DNA from: Campylorhamphus procurvoides | Lineage: Eukaryota; Chordata; Aves; Passeriformes; Dendrocolaptidae | Length of the DNA stretch: 64,000 nucleotides | Direction: 5' to 3' | Assembly: GCA_013396655.1 (NCBI GenBank) | Contig: WBMV01003156.1 | Coordinates: forward strand, 744,001-808,000 | Shown here: piece after piece, positions 26,834-37,643 of the stretch | Position numbering within the stretch: position 1 is the stretch's first letter | Layout: the number at the start of each line of letters is the position of its first letter | Program-made: the position numbers and the translations under genes | Notes under the pieces: model-generated | What the model was told of the DNA's origin: nothing | What the model saw: only the letters and a program-made list of their open reading frames with translations | Database searches by the model: none

Positions 26834-29066
26834 CATGGACTTCAGATAAGGTTTATAGTCTCTGTGAAAGACTGATCAGAACTGCTTGCTAATTTTCCTT
26901 GTCTTGTTCATGTTGCTTGTCAGAAAAAATTGGTCACAGATTTTCAAATGACTACAGGAAGCTTAATCAAATGATCGTGTTTGGAGACCACATGTTGCTT
27001 CATTACCAGTTTGTTCATCTCTTTATTGTGTACTGCCTGGTGCGGACAGTGGATTTGATTTTTATTTTCCTGAGTTGGTATATGCACTATGTAAGTAACA
27101 CTGTTTTGCAAGGCAAGTAAGGTATGTCATTAATTTCCCTTACTTTTATTATCATGTCAGAAGCTCCAGAAACAAACAAACAAAAAAAAATAGTGGAGTA
27201 AGGAAGATTTTTACTCTGCATTGGCAGTCATGTGTTGTGTGTACATTTATGCAATCTTTGGGACAGAAACTGAGTGTGCTACAGGCAAGTATGACATTGT
27301 GTATCACTTCTTCATTTTTAAACAATTTTCCTGCGAGATTTTCTAAGAATGTTCTGTATTTAAGGATGGAACAATCAAAAGGTTTTCAGACCTGATACTA
27401 AACAGTTAATAGAATACATTCATTATCTCTTCTTTCCAGAAAAAACAAGTTCAAGGAAAATTTTGCCCCATTATCTGTCATGAATAAATTGAAAAACAAT
27501 CATTATTCTAACTGCAATAAAAAACCTAATGCTTCATCTTACTTTGCATTCTTCTTAAAAGGATATGAGACTATCTAGCTTTAGATATTTTGAAAGCATT
27601 GTGTTTTGGGAATTTATTTTTTTTTCTATTTTCACTTCTCTTCCTTGCTTGTAGGGCACAGTAAAGAGGAAAGATATTAAATTTACTCATAAATCATAGA
27701 AATACCGTTTATATCTAGAGTTCAGAAGTAATAGCTCATCCATTCTGGCCCTGATATCACCTGTTTTTGTAGGCGCTGTTAAAATGTAAACATTTGCTAT
27801 CAATTACCGCAGTATTGTATTTGCAGTATTTCTCAATAGCTAAAACAAGAAATAGCAGTAGTATTTCACATAATGTAGTGCTTGAATTGTGAGAAAAAGT
27901 CTATCATAATTGACACACATTCAGGATTCTTGGAAATCATATGAGGCTAGGGAACAGTAATTGGAAAATAAAGAGCAGATGAAATATACATATGGTTAGA
28001 ATTCAGGTTAGTGACATATTGTTAATCTTTTTGTTTAAAAAATCAATAATAAGTTTGAGTTAGAAAAATTATAAGATTTTAGGAGATTTAGTCTTTCCTT
28101 TATGCTATATTGCCTAAGATTTTGAATTATAGGACACTACTAGATTTGCAAGGGTTTTTTTCTAATGTTCAGTGTAAGCATTATTTTCCTGAAAATTATT
28201 CTTTACAAATTCATTTTTAAAAAGTCTCTGGTAATATTTTACTGAAACTTAGCATTTATTCCAAGGACTTAGGGGAAGACAAGAGCGATAAAAAAGTATC
28301 CATATCTCTTTGAAATCAATCAGCATTATTCATACAATTTAGTCATGGCCACGATTTCTTCGTGATTTGTTTACTTTATGTTTAATTTATACTTTTACAT
28401 AAACCAGAATTAAATCTGAGTAAAGGTGTAGATCTAGAAAGGAAGCCTATTGTGATACACTAATATCCTGAGACACCCCAAAATCTTTTTTCTCTAGGAA
28501 TTGGTGCCGTTCATATTAATGTCAGATGAAACATTGTAATCTGATTTCAGTGGAAATAGAATGGAGCCCTCATTTTGAAAGGCTACATAAACCCTATTTT
28601 TTCTCACTCTGTGTGTAACTAGACTGTAATTACGATAGCTTAGAGAAAAAATATATTTAAAAAAAAATGGTGTTTCCATAGTGGCACTTTAATATTACAG
28701 TAGGTTTTGTTTGATTGTTTTTCAAGCTAGTAACAAGCCTCAGAATGTTCACTACAGGCTTTCCAATATGATAGAACTGTCTCATACCCTCCCCTGTAGG
28801 TATGTGTAGCTCTGCAAAGATAACACGAACAAACCTTTGCTGTATATTGTGTGAGCATTATCCACAGACTGGCATTAGTTTCTGTCATTCAGTATAGAAA
28901 TGCTTTTTTCCTTGAAGTATATTTATGTTCTTCAAGCAGTGAGTTGATCTTGTCCATGGCACTTTTCTAAGAGAACTGGATGTACTGTAATTGTTCTGAA
29001 TGACAAATTCAATGTTTTGAATTGAAATGTCAATTAAATGTTTTTTTCTAAATAATTACCTTTCTT
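26834..29066. other. AT-rich noncoding DNA, no gene seen
   Basis: No exon-like frame, RNA-like structure or recognised repeat. Frames are 73 codons or shorter. Confidence 0.55.
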
Positions 29067-29100
29067 ATTTGAGCATATTCATTCATATTTGAGCATATTC
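29067..29100. repeat. 14-bp direct repeat, period 20
   Basis: ATTTGAGCATATTC occurs at 29067-29080 and again at 29087-29100. The second copy runs into the left arm of the adjacent perfect hairpin, so the two structures probably arose by related slippage or template-switch events. Confidence 0.85.
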
Positions 29101-29131
29101 TGACAAACATATTTCATATGTTTGTCAGAAT
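29097..29131. repeat. Perfect inverted repeat: 16-bp arms, 3-nt loop
   Basis: The left arm ATTCTGACAAACATAT (29097-29112) is the exact reverse complement of the right arm at 29116-29131, separated only by TTC. There is no T-run or other transcription signal to call it a terminator, and the stem is short for a microRNA precursor. A replication template switch is the simplest origin. Confidence 0.85.
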
Positions 29132-29244
29132 TCATACTCTCCAACTAGGTTCTTTTAGGTATTCCACGTGTGGAGAGATGTCAGATTTACCTGTATGAAG
29201 ACATGGGATTTCTGATTTAGTGGAACAGTACAAAATATATTGGA

Positions 29245-29356
29245 AAATCACAGAATGTGCCAAGTTGGAAGGGACCCACAGGGATCATTGAGTCCAACCC
29301 TTAGCCCCGCACAGGATCACCCTCAAGAGTCACAGCATGTGGCCAAAAGCATAATG
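29245..29356 (-). mobile_element. Short CR1 3'-end fragment (minus strand)
   Basis: Read on the plus strand it begins AATCACAGAATG, then CCAAGTTGGAAGGGACCCAC and GGATCATTGAGTCCAACCCT. This is the reverse complement of the 3' end of a CR1 subfamily common in songbirds. Only about 110 bp survive; the rest was never copied (5' truncation) or has been lost. Confidence 0.8.
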
Positions 29357-32300
29357 CAAATATAAGTTATGCTTAGCAAAATATATCAATATATACAGTT
29401 CAATCATAAATGCAATACAACTCCCATTGCCCAGCTGTATAATATTCTCACCATCACAGTGCTAGATATCCCCAGGAATGGGGATGTCGGCTGAAGACAG
29501 CTCAAGCCTGTTGAGCTCTTTGGAATTCTTTACTTAATTTTTCAGTTTACTGAAAAATACTCTGTTTTGGGCTAAGTCACAGTTTCTCTTCTTCAGGTAT
29601 TCAATCCCCCCATGCTGATCTGGCTATCTCAGGGAAACATTCCCACTCTTCTAATGAACTCTGATGAACAGTGTTTATACTGCTGTTGATCCACTCAACT
29701 GTTGACAGCTTTTTACCTAAAACAAAGGCCTCCCTGTTGTCCCCTTGGTGCTGAGAAAAGTCACTTTCTGTACAACAGCTGTGGTCAGTCAAACCTTGTA
29801 TTATTGCTTGAGCTTCATAGGAACATCTCCTTGCCCATCTCCTCTGAGTCTTCTTCCATTGTAGGGGTTTATCGGTCAGTCAGAATGTTTTTAGAAAGGG
29901 GTCTTGTGATGAAGTCTGGATGACTGGGCATTTTGCAGTGGACTTAAATGAGGCCAGAATTTCATCTCAGGAACACATACAGTCTGTTTATAAAGTCCAA
30001 AAACAATTAGTCACATTAAATACATTTGTATTCCTCAGATTTATTCTATTTCTATAGTACTCATATTTTTGCCAGGTCAGCAAGACATTCATATATAAGG
30101 GCTAAAGTAAAAGAATTTTGATAAATAACAAAAACTCCCATGTTCATTTGAAAAGGTACCTAAAATTTTTATTGCTTTGTCATGTAAACTTTTGAAATGT
30201 CAGTGTACTGCCTTGGTATTTAAAAAAAACCAAACCCAAAACCTATTAAACCAGAGAAAAGTAAACTAGCTTCTATTTACGTCAGAGTTGGGAACATAAT
30301 CTGTAGATCCAGATGCAGTTCTTAGGTGGCTGTTGCATTATAAGTGATGATTTCCCACATCTCCTCAGAACAAGCTTCAACTTTTTCCTTCTCTCTGCAG
30401 ACATGCACACCTATACAAGCACACATATAAAAATAGATGACCTGACAATCTCTTTACTGTAATTTCTTCTTCACCTTGACTCCTGTTTGTTGTATGTGCT
30501 TCAGCTTGCATATTATAAGTAAAAGAATATATTTTTAGAGGTATATATAAATATTTGTGAAAACTTGTTATACTTTTCGAGTGACTTTAAAGGAAGATTG
30601 ACTTAAAGGAAAGGTTGGGTTTATAGTGTTGTCTTCCCTTTTCTGATTAACAATAGATAATGTACTCTCCATAACGATATACATTTAATATTTGTGAAAC
30701 AAATATTCTGTTAATACAGTTTCTAGCTGCAGATAATCAGTGTTTGCATCTGTGTGTGCATGTGTGTGTGAGCTTTTCCCTCATCAAGGCTTCGTGCTAT
30801 CCTGAAATAATGCAAGTTCTCTTTGCTTGTTTCACAAGTTTGATGGTATCGAGCTATATCAGAATGTCAGTGATGATTTTCTTCTAATTAATGTATTTGA
30901 AAGTAGGATACATCAGATACTCTCAAGACACAAAGCAGACCTTCTAAGAAATGCACATACTATTTTCAGAATTTGTTTTCAGCAATGGAAAAGAAGAATA
31001 TTTCAAATTTTTTAGATATAACAGCTATTTTTTTCCTTCTCTTTTTATTAATTTCCCCATGTAACATGGGGAAATGTCCCCAGGCCTCCAGAGTTGAGAA
31101 GAGAAAAGACAAGAACTAAATAATCAGCCTTCATTCCTATTTGCTTTCTGTTCCTGGTATTTTTCTCTAGGGCAACTGGAACTTTTAAGGTTCGTTAGAT
31201 AACCAGAAAACTCAGGACACAATCTTTGACAAATGATACCACAATTAAACAATTAGCCTTTGCCAGCAAATCAGAGAACAAACATAGTCAAAGTGTCAGC
31301 TTTTAGGTTTTGTTAGTTGAACCTGTGACATGATGATTCTTCTGAAACTAAGGTTTATGCAATATGTATTCATCAATAGATTCTCTATGATAAATGCAAA
31401 AGAAATGATGACCAGAAAATGTGTTGTGCATGCAGAAGCCTTATGCATTTTAATATCAGAGTGATAAAAACACACTTCCTGTGGTGTCACATCTTAAATC
31501 TCTCTTTATATATCAGTATGGTTAATATTTTTTAATAAAAATTAATTTTGATGCTTTGTTAAACATTGGGAACTAGCACATCCCATTACACTTGTGAATT
31601 ATGTTAGTTTCTCTAACTCCGTAATCCTCAGGTATTCCCAACAACTGCATCAGTTTCGTAACTACAACATTTATTCCCCTTGTCAAAAGTAGTCTCCAAG
31701 CCTCTGGCAGTAAAGGAGAAACCTAAGCCTGAGTCTATCAACCTCATCACTTCCATGTTCTGTCGTTACAGACCACAGCCCTGGATTGTGAGACCCCCAG
31801 GCTTTACAACACTTGAATTAATTTTTTTTTTTTTTTAGGGTTCAGAAAAAATGTTGGCGCCTTCTTTTCTTGGGCCTTTCCCATAATCTTGCCACAGGGG
31901 AGAGTCTGAAAGTCTTAGTTTGACAGTGATGTCCTGAGAAAAACCGGAACGTAGAATTGTTCAGGGAAAAAGTGTAGAATCTGAGATGTTTCCATGCAGC
32001 ACTTTTTGTCAACCTAATTGGCTGAGAAAATTTATCATTAAATTGCTGGACAGTCTGAGGACCCATAGGTCAAGAGAACCTCAAGGTACCATTTCAGTGA
32101 AAACGTAAGGGATGGAGGGTATCTGTCTTGAGAGCCTGCCAAGATCATGATGATGGTGGGCAGGCACCTACTCAGAAAAAAATGGCTTGATAGGTGCCTA
32201 GATTTCACAAAATTTGCCATAAAAAATGCTGCTTTAGGTGGAAAAAAAAAGAACAAACAAAAAGAGACAGTATTTTGAGGTTGAAATAGAACCTACGAAA

Positions 32301-34289
32301 TTATTTTACTACAGCTCTTGAAAAACATTCTGTGAATTTGTTTTTGTGAAAAGCAGAAGGTAAATCCTTTCTGTTGGTAAAGGCATCAGTAATTGTATCA
32401 AATTAAAGCCATCTAAAATTGTATCAAACTAGTCGTTTCATTAATGCTTCCTAAATGTGTTGAACAGTGTTGACAATATTCTGCTAGACACAGACCAAAA
32501 ATGCTAGCAATTTTCAGATTATTTTGAAAAAAAACCCCACAAACCACATAAAGTTAGACAATTATTACGTATTTGAAACCTCCGGAGAAGTTAAATGTTA
32601 TTTCTTCTTTTTTTCACTTGTTATGTGATGATCTGATCTCTCTGCTGAACAACATAATGTAATATTTATCCTAATTTTGTAGGGTTTTTAATAAAAATAC
32701 ATAATATTTCTGCATTAAGCTCAACAATGTTTATGTATTTTGATTAAAAATAATACTGGTGGTGTTTGCTTTATAAATTTGGATTGAAATTGGTGAAGGT
32801 AGGCAGTGACTCAGGAAAAAAATTTACATAACAAAGATACAGCTCTGGAAGGGAAATTCCTGTAAACTACATAGTAAAGTCAGAGTCTGCAATATGCTAT
32901 TTTCTACATTTCATCAGTCCCTTGAACAATAAACACTTCACCATAAGGCACCACCTGGGGAATATGACTGACCCTCGTAAAAGTGACAATGGGAAGATCC
33001 CATGAATAGCAGCAGTGACCATGGAAATGACAGTAAATGTAAGTGGTCTTTTACCCTTTTAATGTAGCAGTAAAATTGCAGAAAATAAGTTTAAATACTT
33101 CTACTCCAAGGAACATTTTTTTTTTCAGCGAGTATATCTGGAAATTTTCTCTGTACTGCACATGATCCTTTGCCATATAACTCTCTGTCATTCAATCAAG
33201 TAATCGCAAAAGGGCTTTGTGCTGTTTCCATTTTTTTGTTTGTTTGTTTTCTGATTTTGTTTTCATCCATTCCTGATATGCTTATGAAAAGCAAATCCTT
33301 TGCTTAGACATGCAAATATCCCAATTAATAAGAAAATAGTGAGGATAACAGGGTTTTTTTTCTTCTTAATCTGATTATAAAGAGACAATTAATTGCAAGA
33401 GGCTGGGGAAAGGGTGTATTAAACAATATTTCTGAAAAACTCTGAATTTCTGGATTACTGTTTTCTCAGCTTTTGCCTGTAGACTGAAACGGAATCTTTA
33501 TGCCAAGTAATTCTGGTTTTGCTCCCATCAGCCTAGAATTAGCACACCAAAGCCTATGAAAATTGCTACTGAGCAATAAAATCAAACACTAGCACCATCT
33601 TTTCCACCCTTTACTTTGGTGTGTATAGGCAATCTATTAGTTGTACTGAAGAACACTAAATCACAAATTTGCAGTCCTTCTTTTACCTGTACATATTCCC
33701 CATTTCTGTTATTCACACCGTTTCAGTTAGAGGGAAGACAGCTCTTTAGTCTGCAATTCAGTCTTTAAGTGCTGTGGTTTCTGACAAGTTATTTACTATT
33801 GTTGCTTCTGCGGGTCACTCATTTATTCTGTGAGTTTTCAATCATGGAAGTTTAGTCACTGAATAAGAAGTTTTTAGTTTTATAGTTAAAAGATTGTTGA
33901 TTTACTAATCTGCTACTAAGGAACTAGAAGTGAATGCCAATTCTCCTAATTTTGTTGCACTTTTCATATCCTTTCATGACAACAACAGTGAGGCTAAATT
34001 CAAAGAATATCAATGGCCTTGTTCACTGTACAAAAGAATTGGTTACTTCAGTACCCTACTAATGTTTAATTACTGAGGCAGGACCTAGAGCATCTTTCTT
34101 TGAATGCTTCCACATATCATCCTTCTACGTATTGTTTGCCTTTTTTATCTACTAATATTCCTTTTGTACAGTGTTCCGTGGATATCGAGTTGGTTGTGCA
34201 GGTATTGTACATTCATTTTGGTAATACATCACATGCTTTTCCCCCCTAATCTTACTATGTCAATAGGTAGGAGAAAACAGCAAAATCAG
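29357..34289. other. AT-rich noncoding DNA, no gene seen
   Basis: Five kilobases without a recognised gene or repeat. The segment at about 31.8-32.25 kb is somewhat GC-richer and carries minus-strand frames of 74 and 72 codons with no known likeness. A 12-bp word AATTGTATCAAA is repeated 26 bp apart near 32391-32428. Confidence 0.5.
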
Positions 34290-34325
34290 CATTCCTAAGC
34301 TGTTTAGGAATGTCCTAAGGACATT
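34290..34325. repeat. Two overlapping small hairpins
   Basis: CATTCCTAA (34290-34298) pairs with TTAGGAATG (34304-34312) across a 5-nt loop. AATGTCC (34309-34315) pairs with GGACATT (34319-34325) across TAA. The arms share four bases, so both cannot form at once. Stems of 7-9 bp are common by chance and no function is implied. Confidence 0.6.
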
Positions 34326-34980
34326 GCTGCTGGGTCAAAAGCCACCTATCAGACTTCGAAAGAAATGAAACTGTCACTCTCACATAGAAAAGAGATGAAG
34401 AATATTTGGTTTTCTGAATGGAAGTCATGCTTCACAGGAAAGTTTGAAAATATAAGATACATATGGAGGTGTTCTAACTGCATAAGCTGGAGAGATGCCT
34501 TAGTATCACTTCTGTGAAAAAGTAAAAAGTCATCTCTAAGAATTCATCTAGTTGCATACTTATTTAATGTCACTCTGCAAAGACCATGGAAACTCCACTG
34601 GACTGTAATATTAAGGGCAATACTTTAGTTGAACAAAATGCATATCTTTGTGAGTTACTCTTCACAAATATGAATACTGAATTACTCTTCAGTACTTCAT
34701 TATTCAATATTTCAAGAAATCTTTTCAAGCCTTGTTGAATACAGAAAAAGCTAAGACTGTCAGTGAAAAGAGGTGATGACAGTCTGTATTTTTCGCATTT
34801 AACTATTTTACAAAAATCTATTAATTGTCTCTGTCAGTTACTAAAACAAGTAAGCAAATGCACTCTGCACATCTATCAGGATGACTGGCCAGATCAGGCT
34901 CAACAAATTCAATGAGTATTTTGCTAAGCTTAATTAAAATTCAGCCCTGCATTTGAGCAAGCCGCAGTGGTTTGGCAGAC
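34326..34980. other. Noncoding DNA, no gene seen
   Basis: No frame, repeat family or RNA recognised. A 10-bp word, TTACTCTTCA, occurs twice within about 25 bp near 34660-34695. Confidence 0.5.
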
Positions 34981-35070
34981 CTTCAAAGGGTTATGCTGCA
35001 GCACAACAATAAAAGTGATAAAGGCACACAATAACAATAAATATAATGCAAATGTTCCCATTATTCAAAA
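34981..35070. promoter_or_regulatory. Possible enhancer-like cluster: SOX-type words and an octamer
   Basis: Three ACAAT/AACAAT words, the core recognised by SOX-family HMG proteins, lie at about 35002-35036. They are followed by the exact POU octamer ATGCAAAT at 35046-35053. SOX and POU sites close together are a known enhancer grammar in neural and stem-cell genes. Here only the motifs are seen; conservation and activity are unknown, and AT-rich DNA produces such words by chance. Confidence 0.2.
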
Positions 35071-37198
35071 ATCAAGTATAACCTTGCTCCTTTAATTATT
35101 TTCTGTTTTTCATGGTGATAAAATTCAAATTTGTTTATTTTTTTGGTTTTCAATCTCTTCAGATGTTGTTCTTATCCACATACCATTTTATGGTTCTAAT
35201 GAATTGAAATGACTTAAGAACAATACTGTATGTACTTATTCCCAATACTGAGAGAATTGCATATGGCTTTGTTTGTTCAAAAATTCAAAATGGGACTTTT
35301 GCTTTGCAGTGGCAATGCTGTCAGAGCCTTTAGTGGGTAATACCTGAGCTCACCCAGTTCTTCCTGCAGGTGTGTTCTTCATCTGCCTTGACTGTATGAC
35401 CCCAGGTCTAGGCTTCTTCTGGCATCATGTAAATTAAAATTCTTCAGCATTAGAAATTAAATGGAGCCTTCCCTGCAGGTACTTCAATTTTGATTTATAA
35501 ACTAGAATTATATATCTTCATAAATGTTTTCTTTTGTTACAAAATCCTTACTGCTCCCCAAATATCTTTGGAATGCTTATTTGTGACTCCTCACGCAGAA
35601 GTATTATTTACACCATATTATTTCTTCAGAATTAGAATTTCTTTTTGAAGAAAAATTTGTTATGGTCCTTTTGAATGGTGAGGGCTCTGCATCACAAATA
35701 ATTTACAACATACGCCTATGTCTTGTACTTCATTATGGTTCTGTTACCCTTGTTCCATTATCTTCATATTGTGGTGTGTGCCACAGATATTTTAATATTT
35801 TGTTTGCATTCTTAGCAAGCACTAGATTGACAGTCAGTCTCAGTGAAAGATTGTTTTTTCCCTTCAAAGAGGCAAGTAATTTGCTTATTTTTTCTTATAT
35901 TTTTCTTATTTTCTGAAACAAAGTAAACTAGTAGCTACAGTGAGAGACTTTTATAATGGCAAACAAACCCATTTTTCAACAACTAGAGAAGCAAAAGATT
36001 GGGAAACAGCAAAAACTGAAGCAAATAGCCACTACTATTTCTAGAATCAGATTTTTGTCATAGGCAATGAACATTAGGATGATTTAGAATGAAAACCAGT
36101 GATTTAGAAATAAACACTGAAAGAAATATACAGTGAAAAGACATATTCCTAGCTTCTTCCTTGCTTTGATGTTTAGTGTTTGCTAAAATTCATTATCTCT
36201 GTAGTGGCTTGTACAATCATAAATTTTTTTGAAAGATAAATCGAGCTCTACTTAAATACATAAACCATAAGAAAGTATACCTAGCAGTAGGAATAGTGTA
36301 AAAGTATTTTTTTTTTAATTAGAGGATTAAAAATTCTCATATAAATTTAAATTCTTTGACTGAATGAGGTTAAAACAGAGAATAAAGTGGAGTCCATATT
36401 TATGTGAACTCTGTAAACCTTGACAAGGCAGTACAAGTAAGCATGAGGCTCCTTCACATTTCCATGGGAGCTGATGACCTAGTTGACATTTTTTCCTTTT
36501 TATTTTCTGCAAGTCTAATCTTGATTTTGTTAAATGAAAACCTTTGCTTTTCTTAACAGATTTGCAGAGAGCAGGTCTTTTATTAGGTAACTGTTCAGCT
36601 TTCAGTCACTGGCCATTTCTTTCATCTCCATTCATCCTTACTGTTGTAGTCTTAGAAATGTTTCCAAAACCAGCATGCAATGGGCATTTAGGATATTTCA
36701 AGGTAGTGGTGAGAGGACTAAAAGAAAATTGCAGATGTTATAGGGTGTTTCTATTTTTTTTTTTTAATTTATTCTATTATTATGTTTTGAAGTGTAGGAA
36801 AGTACCTAGTTAAGTGCGGAAAATGGCTAAGCATTCAAGCTGCTAAAAGATTATGAGTACTGCCTACAAACTGTGACTAAACATTTAATTCATATTAAAA
36901 GCCATTCTTTACAATTCAGTAGTTTTTCCACAAGTCGTGACTAAGGATAAGTCATGTAAATCTTTATAAATGAAGATTCTTTCTATTTTTCCTAAATTGC
37001 CCTCTGATAGCATGTACAATTAATCACTGTCAGTAAAAGGATCATTTAGGTGCAAGATTTTTCTTTGTTTTTTTAAAGACTTACCTTAGTTCTCTTTGTG
37101 CCTCGAGAAAGTTGTGAAATAAACTGTAACTAATCTATTAAATGTTAGAAATTGGGCATGGTAAATTACAATATTATCACAGATTTTATACATTTATA
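35071..37198. other. AT-rich noncoding DNA, no gene seen
   Basis: Frames up to 89 codons occur but show no known likeness or exon signals. T-rich and A-rich runs are present at about 36308 and 36755. Confidence 0.55.
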
Positions 37199-37204
37199 GG
37201 TTTT
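37199..37204. repeat. Target-site duplication, left copy (GGTTTT)
   Basis: GGTTTT lies immediately outside the TG terminus of the solo LTR and is repeated exactly at 37638-37643 on the other side. Confidence 0.85.
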
Positions 37205-37637
37205 TGCCGCGTGCCGGAAGGAAGGAAAGAAAGGAGACAGTCCCAGCCGATGGTGGGATGAGGGCTAGAACTCCTTTATTCATGGGAGCATGGGACTTGT
37301 ATAGGGTCAGGGAGGAGCTTGGAAAGTGGGAGGAGTTTGGGGGTGGATCGCGGCAAGAGGGGAAGGGCTTACAGGGAAGGAGGGGAATACAGATGGGGCG
37401 TGGCCAGCCTCACATGATGACACTGGGATTGCATCACCAGCCAGCCAATGGGAAGTAGGGAATATACAGCCAATGGGAAAACGGTAACCGGGTAACCGCA
37501 ACCAATCACAATACAGCATACAAATTCAAAGGGATAAAACATGAATTTGTGAGTTCTGAGGTAATTGTCCGTTTGTGGTATTGCTAAACTGTTCATCATG
37601 GCTGTTCTGGCAGCCTTTGAGACAGTGTTCTCCGACA
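37205..37637 (-). mobile_element. Solo LTR of an endogenous retrovirus (minus orientation)
   Basis: A 433-bp, GC-rich, CpG-retaining block in AT-rich DNA starts TGCCGC and ends CCGACA on the plus strand, so it has TG...CA termini, and is flanked by a 6-bp duplication. Read on the minus strand it shows an LTR layout: a U3-like part with ATTGG boxes (CCAAT on the plus strand at 37445-37449, 37470-37474 and 37502-37506), a TATA-like TATACAAG at 37296-37303, then AATAAA at 37275-37280 near its 3' end as polyadenylation signal. Internal repeats include a 13-bp CAGCCAATGGGAA unit twice (37442, 37467) and GGTAACCG in tandem at 37483-37498. No gag, pol or env sequence adjoins it, so it is a solo LTR left by recombination. 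A 6-bp duplication is typical of class II (ERVK/beta-like) elements. The exact family is not assigned. Confidence 0.85.
37275..37280 (-). promoter_or_regulatory. LTR polyadenylation signal AATAAA
   Basis: Plus strand TTTATT, that is AATAAA on the LTR's own strand. It lies 70 bp before the LTR 3' terminus and about 20 bp downstream of the TATA-like box, the compact arrangement expected of a retroviral R region. Confidence 0.6.
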
Positions 37638-37643
37638 GGTTTT
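37638..37643. repeat. Target-site duplication, right copy (GGTTTT)
   Basis: Exact match to 37199-37204, immediately outside the CA terminus of the solo LTR. Confidence 0.85.

Noticed and set aside
37204..37599. Frames of 70-84 codons on both strands
   Set aside because: They lie wholly or mostly inside the solo LTR, which is noncoding; GC richness alone keeps them open.
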